Positions 33,241-41,852 of a DNA stretch of 64,000 bases are shown piece by piece. The stretch is taken from contig NC_019873.2 of assembly GCF_002234675.1 (NCBI RefSeq), forward strand, positions 3,931,158 to 3,995,157, given 5' to 3'. The translations under genes were made by a program, and so were the position numbers. Source of the stretch: Oryzias latipes (taxonomy: Eukaryota; Chordata; Actinopteri; Beloniformes; Adrianichthyidae). How positions within the stretch are numbered: the stretch's first letter is position 1; every line of letters begins with the position of its first letter. The notes under the pieces were generated by a model. The model was given only the letters and a program-made list of their open reading frames with translations. It was not told the origin of the DNA and did not search any database.

Positions 33241-35364
33241 ATGAATAACCCTAAAGTATTCATGCCTGAATTAACTTTGACCAAGATTTCAGGCGCCAAA
33301 GCTTTTTCCTTCCATTTTAAGTATTGCTCTTTTATCCATTCCAAGAGATCCTTTGAACTTTGGGCTCACCGCAAAGATTGCAGATTTCAGCTGCTGGCTC
33401 ACTTCCGAAGAATTGACCCAGCTGTGATTTCAAACCAAGGAACGGCAACATCCAAGAACAAAGTGGACACCCAGAATGTGTTCTCCTTTAGTTTTGGAAA
33501 CATAGATTCAATCAATGACAAGAATTCTTCCAAACAGTGGGTTCAGCGTAAATTTAGCAAGGATCAATTACTTGCTCGTTTCCGAGGAATCAGTGAACCC
33601 GTGTACACAAAAGAAGAAAGAACAAGTGAAATGTTGAGACGAAGCTACAGAGCAAATATTCGTGACCAAATCAGTTCTTCTAAAACTGTCTGGAATTCAC
33701 CTGTGGCTGATACCTCAGCAGCTAGACCTAGAATGAGTCCCCCTTCTATTATGGATGATTTGTGTGATAGAATGGCCCTTCTAAAAATAGGTGACCCGGT
33801 TAAAAATAAGATACAAGGTAAAATCCAATCTTCAGTGCATACAAAAGGCCCTGTTCAAAAACAGGTGTTTATCCAAAGCCAGGCACACAATCAAAGATAC
33901 AACACCTATCAAAGGAAGTACCACAACCAAAGATACAACACCTATCAAAGGCAGCCATACAACCAAAGATACAACACCTATCAAAGAAGGGACCCCAATC
34001 AAAGATACAAGACCTATCAAAGGAGGGACCCCAATCAAAGATACAACACCTATCAAAGGCAGCCATACAACCAAAGATGCAACACCTATCAAAGGAGGGA
34101 CCACAATCAAAGATGCAACACCTATCAAAGGAGGGACCACAATCAAAGATACAACACCTATCAAAGGAGGGACCACAATCAAAGATACAACACCTACCAC
34201 AGGAATTACCAGATTGAAAGACAGGTCCCTATTAAAAGACATTGGCAGATCCAAAGACAGGCCACAGAGGAAAAACACAGGACAATGCAAAAACAGGCTT
34301 CAGCCCACAGTCCCCACCCTGTCCAATTGCAGATCTCTTACCAAACACATACTTATTTTCAAAAACAGGCATTTATCCAGGGGCATCAACAAACTCAAAG
34401 ACAGAGTACCTTTCAAAGAAACTTTTACATTCAAAGACACAACACCTATCAAAGCAACGACCAGAGTCAACGACAGGCCCCATTTCAAAGAAAGGACTGT
34501 ATTAAAAGACAGGACCCTACCCACATACAGGTTCAAAGACATGCCTCCAACCTAAACCAAGCCCTCATCCAAAGAAAGGTTCTGATTCCTAACCGACGCC
34601 TGAACCAAAGAGAACCGCCTAGCCAAATCTCTGCCCCAATGCAAATAGAAGCCTCACCCCAAAGAAATGAACCTGTCCAAAAACAGCACCCTGTTCCAGA
34701 ACAGGTCTTCGTCCAAACACAGGCCTCTGTCCAAAGACAGGAACATAATCAAAGTCGGAATACCATTCAAAGAAATGTCTCCAACCTAAACCAAGCCCCT
34801 ATCCAAAGAAAGGTTCTCATTCCTAACCGACGCCTGAACCAAAGAGAACCGCCTACCCAAATTCCTGCCCCAATGCAAATAGAAGCCTCAGCTCAAAGAA
34901 ATGAACCTGTCCAAAAACAGCACCCTGTTCCAGAACAGGCCTTCGTCCAAACACAGGCCTCTGTCCAAAGACAGGAACATAGTCAAAGTCGGACTACCAT
35001 TCAAAGAAATGTCTCCAACCTAAACCAAGCCCCTATCCAAAGAAAGGTTCTGATTCCTAACCGACGCCTGAACCAAAGAGAACAGCCTAGCCAAATTCCT
35101 GCCTCAATGCAAATAGAAGCCTCAGCTCAAAGAAATGAACCTGTCCAATTACACCATCCTGTTCCAGAGCAGGTCTTCGTCCAAACACAGGCCTCTGTCC
35201 AAAGACAGGAACATAGTCAAAGTTCGACAAGCGTTCTAAGACATTCCTCCAACCTAAACCAAGCCCCCATCCAAAGAAAGGTTCTGATTCCTAAACGACG
35301 TCTGATCCAAAGAGAACCGCCTAGCCAAATTCCTGCCCCAATGCAAATAGAAGCCTCAGCTTAA
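33241..35364 (+). CDS. Unrecognised Q/R/N-rich hexapeptide-repeat protein (copy 2)
   Basis: Intronless ORF of 707 residues from the first ATG after an in-frame TAG at 33178. I recognise no homologue. Residues 21-62 and 80-121 are a 59-residue tandem duplication (FSFxF, then W-x2-RK, QLLA-x-FR-x-I, V). About residues 166-181 carry SPPSIMDDLCDRMALL. From residue 217 the protein is hexapeptide repeats: nine 12-residue units (NQRYNTYQRxxx, 33889-34212), a degenerate region with Q-R every six residues, then 78-residue units at 34543, 34777, 35011 and 35245. It has no signal peptide or membrane segment, is strongly basic and polar, and has almost no Cys in the repeats. A structural or low-complexity scaffold role is possible but unproven. 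The stop TAA replaces a CAA of sister repeat units, and the frame continues to 35577. Confidence 0.7.
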   Translation: MNNPKVFMPELTLTKISGAKAFSFHFKYCSFIHSKRSFELWAHRKDCRFQLLAHFRRIDPAVISNQGTATSKNKVDTQNVFSFSFGNIDSINDKNSSKQWVQRKFSKDQLLARFRGISEPVYTKEERTSEMLRRSYRANIRDQISSSKTVWNSPVADTSAARPRMSPPSIMDDLCDRMALLKIGDPVKNKIQGKIQSSVHTKGPVQKQVFIQSQAHNQRYNTYQRKYHNQRYNTYQRQPYNQRYNTYQRRDPNQRYKTYQRRDPNQRYNTYQRQPYNQRCNTYQRRDHNQRCNTYQRRDHNQRYNTYQRRDHNQRYNTYHRNYQIERQVPIKRHWQIQRQATEEKHRTMQKQASAHSPHPVQLQISYQTHTYFQKQAFIQGHQQTQRQSTFQRNFYIQRHNTYQSNDQSQRQAPFQRKDCIKRQDPTHIQVQRHASNLNQALIQRKVLIPNRRLNQREPPSQISAPMQIEASPQRNEPVQKQHPVPEQVFVQTQASVQRQEHNQSRNTIQRNVSNLNQAPIQRKVLIPNRRLNQREPPTQIPAPMQIEASAQRNEPVQKQHPVPEQAFVQTQASVQRQEHSQSRTTIQRNVSNLNQAPIQRKVLIPNRRLNQREQPSQIPASMQIEASAQRNEPVQLHHPVPEQVFVQTQASVQRQEHSQSSTSVLRHSSNLNQAPIQRKVLIPKRRLIQREPPSQIPAPMQIEASA
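33364..33603 (+). other. Tandem 59-residue N-terminal domain pair (copy 2)
   Basis: At a constant spacing of 59 residues these match: F22/F81, S23/S82, F24/F83, F26/F85, I32/I91, S37/S96, W41/W100, R44/R103, K45/K104, QLLA 50-53/109-112, F55/F114, R56/R115, I58/I117, V62/V121. The alignment needs no gap. Confidence 0.8.
33889..34212 (+). repeat. 36-bp tandem repeat array, nine units (copy 2)
   Basis: Units read NQRYNTYQR plus three variable residues (KYH, QPY, RDP, RDH). Each is two hexamers. All three forward frames are open across it because the period is a multiple of three and no frame has a stop. Confidence 0.97.
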
Positions 35365-35478
35365 AGAAATGAACCTGTCCAAAAACAGCACCCTGTTCCA
35401 GAACAGGCCTTCGTCCAAACACAGGCCTCTGTCCAAAGACAGGAACATAGTCAAAGTTGGACTAGCATTCAAAGACAA
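34543..35478 (+). repeat. 234-bp (78-residue) tandem repeat, four units (copy 2)
   Basis: Units start at 34543, 34777, 35011 and 35245, each beginning SNLNQAxIQRKVLIP after one variable residue. 78 is 13 hexapeptides. The fourth unit contains the TAA stop at 35362-35364. Confidence 0.95.
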
Positions 35479-35577
35479 CAACCCTATCAAAGGCAGGACC
35501 AGATTCAAATACAAGCTGCTATTCAAAGAAAGTCCCCAAATACAATGGAGGACTTGATCGATGAAATGTCCTTTTGA
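35365..35577 (+). other. In-frame continuation past the TAA (copy 2)
   Basis: 70 codons without a stop follow the TAA, finish the fourth repeat unit, and end MEDLIDEMSF at TGA 35575-35577. The ending resembles the internal MDDLCDRMALL motif. Several overlapping AATAAA signals start about ten bases later. It looks like the original C-terminus. Confidence 0.75.
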
Positions 35578-35610
35578 AAATTAAATAAATAAATAAAATC
35601 AAAGGCATGC
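35578..35610 (+). terminator. Poly(A) signals after the original stop (copy 2)
   Basis: aaattaaataaataaataaa directly after the TGA gives overlapping AATAAA signals. The same is found in copy 3 at 43956-43988. Confidence 0.6.
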
Positions 35611-35913
35611 CTCTGATCAAATGCATCTCCCAGTTCCAAGTGGGGGTCGGTCCAAGGACAGGCCCAGACGCACAAACCCATACAACACCTAGGTGTGAGA
35701 TAGTCGTATTTATTTCTTTATGTTTCATTTTATTTTTAAAGGGAAGGCTGCAGTAAGCTTAAACTCTACCTTGTCACTTTTAAAGATGTTTTATATATTT
35801 ATTTATATATTTATTTTATTATCATTATCACTAGTGCTGTTTTTTCTTTTATTAATATTGTATGTTTTATTATTATGTACTTTACTGTTCCATGTTGACA
35901 ACTGTATGCCTGT

Positions 35914-36054
35914 ATGTAGGTTATTGTACATGCATACACACGTGTCCATTTCCATTCTTTTTTCTTCTTTTACTTTTGATTGTATTTATTTATTTATTTT
36001 TGTTTTATTTTCAAATCAATCAATAAATTAATATCCAATCTATGTTCAATTAAT
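35914..36054 (+). repeat. Gene-flanking direct repeat, downstream (copy 2)
   Basis: Same orientation as 32807-32940, including gtgtccatttccattct and atatccaatctatgttcaat. Confidence 0.75.
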
Positions 36055-36150
36055 ATTATTATATCAGTATTATTATTGCTGTTGTTGCTATTTTTACTAT
36101 TGTTGGTTAAATTATTATTATAATAAACAATAATAATAAACGCTATAATA

Positions 36151-36497
36151 ATGGGCAGCAGGGGTTCAGGCAGTTGAGCAGGTTGTCCAATGATGGAAGG
36201 TCACTTTGGTGACCAAGCGGCCCCTTTGTCGCTCTGTCCTTGGGCAAGATACTTCACCCTCCTTGCCTCCAGTGTGGCTCCACTGGCGTGTGAATGTGCA
36301 TGAATGATCCCGGTGATGGTCAGAGGGGCCGTAGGCGCAAACTTGCAGCCACGCCTCTGTCAGTCTGCCCCAGGAGAGCTGTGGCTACAACAGTAGGTAA
36401 CCATCACCAAGTATGAATGAGGAGTGAATGAATAATGGACACACTGTAAGCGCTTTGAGCGTCTGGAAAAGTGCAGATAAATCTAATCCATAATTAT
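36151..36497 (+). mobile_element. SINE-like retroposon (copy 2)
   Basis: Same element as 27541-27888 with a few substitutions. Confidence 0.65.
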
Positions 36498-37747
36498 TAA
36501 ACTTTATTTATATAGCACTTTTCGAAATCATTATTACAAAGTGCTGAACAATTAACACAAGACAAAAGAGCAGGATTAAAAGCAGCATACAGTACGACAA
36601 AATGAAACACAGCACACACACAAAACAGTGATAGTGGTTAAAATCAGTCAAATCACTAAAATCAATAATATAAGTTTAAATTTAAGAACCAGTAAAATCA
36701 TTAAAAGCACGCCTATGGAGGTATGTTTTTAAAAGAGATTCAAAGACTGGTAAGGATTCAGCGAGTCTGATGTCTTCAAATCAAATCATATTGTTATTTT
36801 GTAGAACTATACCTATGAAAGAATACGACAAAGTGCTTTACAAAAACCAAAATAAATAATAAAAAAAAGGCATGAAATTAAAAGAACCCCCTCCCCGTAC
36901 CTACACACATCCTTCCACTTCTCACACCTCCCACCCCCTAACTGATGGGGAAGACAATGAGAAAATAGGCTGAGCACGAAAACAGAATGTTTGTTATTGG
37001 AAACGCTAAAAATATTTAGAACCTCCCTCTCTGTGAACAGCTGCATAGCCAGCCAAACGCAGCATCACAGGCGGGGACCGCTCCACCACAGCTAAGTGGG
37101 GATGCAGGTCCCCATCTAGAGCTGCAGCGGCTGAACAGCAGCCGATCCAGAGGGAGAGGACACAACTGAAGAAGCACCCTAAACAAAAATGAAAGAGAAA
37201 TAAAGAGTAGACATACTGATAAAAGCAATGAACAAATAAACATTGAAACAAGGTCAATTAAAATAAATCATTGATAACCTCAAATTCATAAAACAAGGTA
37301 AAATGGATAAATCAATACAAAATTATAATTAAATCAATGAATAATAGAATAAAAGTAGTAAAATGAGCTGAAGGCCAGGTTAAACAGATGGGTTTTAAGC
37401 ATTTTCTTAAAAGCATTAATGCTCTCTGCGGCTCTCAGGTCCTCAGGCAGACTGTTCAACAAACGGGGGCCATAGTGCTGAAGGGCAGCCTCTCCGTAGG
37501 TTTTGGTTTTTACCGGTTGAATGGTTAAGTGCCAGAGGATCTCAGGTTCCACGAGGGTTCATATTTTACTAAAAGGTCTGACCGTTAAGACATTTAAAAA
37601 CTGTTAGAAATATCTTAAAATCAATCCTGAAGCATATGGGGAGCCAATGCAGGGATTTTTCTGGAGGAGCTGAAGGTTCTTAATGTTAGTTTTCAGAAGA
37701 CCAGCAAGCAGGGCGTTACAGTAATCAATTTTACTGACAATAAAACA
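36498..37747 (-). mobile_element. LINE 3' part (copy 2)
   Basis: Same as 27889-29136, with the RT-end frame at 37334-37552. It ends at the same chimeric junction with DIRS sequence. Confidence 0.7.
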
Positions 37748-37762
37748 AAACAAAAAAGCCGA

Positions 37763-39181
37763 GTGGGTGCGGCACGGCTGCACATGAGGCCACAGGAGGG
37801 AGCCCTTGCGTTATCCCCGCCCACCAGTGTCTCAACGCGGAAGCTGCTCTGCCCGCTCTCGGACAAAACACAGCAATGGCGACACTGCGGGTCGCCAGAC
37901 TGGGTCATAAGGACTGTCACCAAAGGTTACAGGCTCCAGTTTGCAACCCCCCCTTCCCTTTTCAATGGTATACTGCAGTTGCAGGCCAGGGGGCAAAACG
38001 CACGCATTTTGCAGGAAGAGATCAAAACACTGCAAAACAAAAGAGCCATTCAGCTAGTGCCACCGGAGCAGGCGCACAGTGGTTTCTACTCCAGATACTT
38101 CCTGGTCCCAAAACGGGGTATGCTTAGATTTGAAAGACGTATATTTTTACGTCCCTATATACCCCCCTCACAGAAAGTATCTCAGATTTTCCTTTCGAGG
38201 GAAGATTTACAGATTTTTAGTGCTCCCTTTCGGACTCTCACTGAGTCCGCGGGGGTTTGTGAAATGCAAGGAGGCCGCCGTCGCAACCATGAGCCCCACC
38301 CACCATGGTCACCAGCGGGTGCTTGCTTCGGTGACGTGCATTCTCGCCCTACACAAGTGCAGGGATGTCTCTTTCCTTACCACGGGGGTTGTCATGGGAA
38401 CCGTGCAAACAAGACAGGTGATCACCACAGACGCCTCCCTGACAGGCTGGGGAGCCACTCACGAGGGCAGGATGGTGAACGGTCTGTGGGGCTCTCACAT
38501 GCAATCAGTTCACATAAACTGCTTGGAACTCTTGGCGGTGTCTCTTGCACTGAAACATTTCTTAGCCTTCCTGAAAGGGCGCCATGTTTTAGTCAGGACC
38601 GACAATACCACAGTGGTGGCTTATATCAACAGACAAGGAGGGCTGCGCTCATTGCAGTTGCACACGCTAGCACACAGACTGATTATGTGGAGCAGCTCCC
38701 GACTTCTGTCGCTGCGGGCCATCCATGTACCGGGGATAATGAACCGGGGAGCCGACCTGCTCTCCAGAGGAAACCCACGTTACAGGGAATGGAAGCTCCA
38801 CAACCAGGTGGTAGCCCAGATGTGGAGCATTTACGGTCAAGCAGAGGTCGATCTTTTTGCATCAGCGGAAAACGCTCAGTGTCAGATGTTCTACTGTCCG
38901 ACGGACCAGAGCGCCCCCCTGGGGGTGGACTTCTGTATGCGTTCCCACCGTTGGAGTTGATTGCCCCTACCCTCACCAGTGTTGGAGAGGGGAAACAGTC
39001 TCTCATCCTCTTAGCCCCTTGGTGGCCCGGGAAACACTGGCTAGCGGACATCTTTCAGATGCTGCACAACCAACCGTGGCCTCTGCCTTTACGCAGGGAC
39101 CTCCTGTCGCAGGCCCGCGGGGAAATTTTTCCCCTTCATCCGGAACGCCTGGCTCTGTGGGCCTGGCCCGTGAGAGGCTAA
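37763..39181 (+). pseudogene. DIRS RT/RNase H remnant (copy 3)
   Basis: As copy 2, but with one more C near 38163, so CLDLKDVYFYVPIYPPHRKY reads in one frame with RNase H (38079-38960). The YxDD region is still missing, so no polymerase activity is expected. Confidence 0.78.
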
Positions 39182-40246
39182 ATCTCATGGCAGCGGGACT
39201 CCCACAGAATGTCGTGGACACGATCCAGAGTACCAGGGCGCGGTCTACTCGCTCCGCCTACAGCGCCAAATGGGGTGTTTTTGAGGCATGGTGCGCAAAA
39301 TGGCCGTAGTGCCTTTCCAGAGCCCCGTCCCAGTCATTCTATCGTTCCTTTAGGAACTGATTGAAAAAGGTTTGTCCTTTTCCACCATTGAAGTGTGTCT
39401 GGTGGCCATATCCGCCTGTCACATAGGTCTTAATGACAAAACAGTGGGCCAGCATCCGCTTATTTGTCAGTTTATGAGGGGTCCACGTCGGCTCCGACCG
39501 GTGTCGAAAAGCCTTGTTGCTCCTTGGGATTTACCGGTGGTGCTAGACGCACTGTCGTGCGCACCGTTTGAGCCACTGAGACAGGTGAACCTCAAAGCGC
39601 TCTCTTTTAAAACAGCTCTGCTTATTGCACTAGCTTCTGCTAAACGAGTAAGCGAAATCCATGCGTTGACAGTTCACCCGTCCTGTTTGCAGTTCTCCAG
39701 AGGGGATTCTAAGGTTTTGTTGAAACTGAATCAGGCATTTACGCCCAAAGTTTTCAACCCTGCCATACCTTACCACCCCATTGAGTTTTTGGCATTTAAC
39801 CCGCCTCCTTTTTCCTCGACGGAGGATTCAGGAGGCTTCACACACTGTGTCCTGTGCGGGCGCTGCGCATGTATGTGGAGAGGACTGCTGGCTTCAGAAA
39901 ATCTGAGCAGCTGTTTGTGTCGTGGGCTTCTCCTCACACAGGTAAGCCCATAACCAAACAACGCCTGTCACACTGGGTTGTAGGCGCTATAACCATGGCT
40001 TATAAAAGCAAGGGGTTAACACCCCCGGCGGGCCTGCGCGCTCATTCCACTCGTTTCATGGCATCATCATGGGCAGTTTTTCATGGCATTTCTCTGGATG
40101 ACGTGTGCACGGCTGCCAGTTGGGCTACACCTCACACCTTCATCAGATTTCATAGATTGGATGTCACTAGACCAGGGGTGCCTCACGCAGTGCTAGGTGT
40201 GGGGTCCACACCTACACCTGCTCTCTGTTGGTCTTCGGGGTAAGCT
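39182..40246 (+). pseudogene. DIRS tyrosine recombinase (copy 3)
   Basis: Same breaks as copy 2: stop at 39309, frame change near 39825-39860, and His (40151-40153) where the catalytic Tyr is expected. Confidence 0.8.
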
Positions 40247-40594
40247 TATCTGGCAAAACGGGAGTCTCTACATCCCAGAGTGAGATACCGAAACGAATGT
40301 TGCAAGAGAACGTTAGGTTAAGAACTTAACCCATGAGTGAGGTATCTCACCAGATCCCCCTCCTTGCCTGGAGCGAAAGGGGTGCGCTTACTTAGAATGA
40401 GGAGAAAAGATGGCGTCAGGCTCTTATACCAGGATAAAGTCCCGCCTCCTGAGAGCAGACGTCACCTTCTGTCTGCCAGTCAAGACTGGCGTAATGTAAA
40501 AGAACTTCTGGGGGACAGCGCAGGGGGCGTGTCCCATAGTGAGATACCTCACTCATGTTTCAGAGAACCGGGGTCAAGTTCTTAACCTAACGTT

Positions 40595-40970
40595 TCAGTG
40601 CTGTGAGAGGGGCGGAAACCAGACTGCAAAGGTTCAAGAAGATTATTATGTTCTGAATAATCATTGAGTTGGGAGGCAACTATTTTCTCAAGCATTTATG
40701 AAAGAAGGGAAGGTTAGAGATTGGACGGAGATTAATGAATAATTTGGGATCTGAACTAGGTTTATTCAGGATGGGTTCAACAGTTGCCATTTTAAAAAGT
40801 GATGGGACAGGGAGTAATTCAGGGTAAAACCACCTCTGAATGAAGAATACTATTTCAAAACGTGGTATTAACTGGCTTTGCCCTGAAATTCCACCATAAG
40901 ACCAGCCTGTTTCTTTCCTCCATCTGTCCTGATTCTTTTTCTCTTTTCTCGTCTTTCTCTCCATCCTCAC
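40595..40970 (-). mobile_element. LINE RT fragment (copy 3)
   Basis: Same as 31983-32358. Confidence 0.75.
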
Positions 40971-41418
40971 AGCTGTATGATATAAACTTTGTGTTAGGAA
41001 GATTTAAAAAGAATACAGTGCCTAAATTATATGTAAAAATAGAAAATAGTTTTTATTGTAAATGACATTTTTGTTGGATATCAATTAGTGGTGGGATAGA
41101 ATAGATTTCTTTATTGTTGTTAAAAATCTCCAAATGTTCAGCTGAAATCCAAATTTTTGTTCAGCCAAATTGATATTAAAAGCAATAAGCTGTAAACTAA
41201 ATAGTGACTCAATAAACAATAATCCATTAAAAATGTAACAATATAGAAAGAACCAAAAACACCATTTAACCCACCATCACACACACTTCTCCCTTCTTCT
41301 TCAAATAGGAGCAGCTATCATCATTATTTAGTGCTGTTACAGTCATAGAATAAAAACTTTTTCAGTGTTTTGTATCTAGTTACAGAAATTGTTCATGTCT
41401 AAAGGAATTTCTTTGGAT

Positions 41419-41552
41419 ATGTAGGCTATTTTTTATGCATATGCGTGTGTCCATTTCCATTCTAATTTATTCTTTTAATTTTTGATTGTTTTTATTTATT
41501 TTTGTTTTATTTTCATTTAATTAATGAACTAATATCCAATCTATGTTCAATA
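41419..41552 (+). repeat. Gene-flanking direct repeat, upstream (copy 3)
   Basis: Pairs with 44291-44431. Confidence 0.75.
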
Positions 41553-41598
41553 TATCTATATATATTTAAATGTCTTTTTGTTTGTTTGATGTCTTTAT

Positions 41599-41692
41599 TA
41601 CGTCATGATCAGTGATGTCATCATTAGTCATGTCATCTGATATCATCATCTGACATAATAATCTAACACTATGATGTCATCAGTGATGTAAT
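41599..41692 (+). promoter_or_regulatory. Cluster of CRE-like TGATGTCAT motifs (copy 3)
   Basis: Same as copies 1 and 2; motif resemblance only. Confidence 0.4.
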
Positions 41693-41852
41693 TTTTGCTC
41701 ATATTACCAAATCAGATTTTTCCCTTTATAGATCTTTGAAAGTCAGGAAAAATAATCCTAACTTAGCAGTTAAGTGAACCTTTAACCAGTAGAGACCCAC
41801 GTTTCGCACAGTGAATTTGTTTGAGTTCTTTCTGAGTTATCAAAGCAAAAAG

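Larger units (their letters stand above)
37748..40594 (+). mobile_element. DIRS1-like element, 5'-truncated (copy 3)
   Basis: Starts at the same LINE/DIRS junction as copy 2 and has the same order of parts, ending in the right ITR (40398-40591) and GTT. The offset from copy 2 is 8611-8612 bp. Confidence 0.85.

Noticed and set aside
33889..34212. CRISPR-like appearance of regular 36-bp repeats
   Set aside because: Units are contiguous without spacers, lie in a protein-coding frame, and the DNA is vertebrate.
33832..34290. Antisense ORF rich in VVPPLIGVVSLI
   Set aside because: A shadow of the same repeat array; no start context or independent evidence.
33791..34555. Second overlapping ORF of 254 residues (KDTTPIKGG repeats)
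   Set aside because: It exists because the 36-bp unit has no stop in this frame. It has no N-terminal domain, and the NQR frame carries the start and the later repeats.
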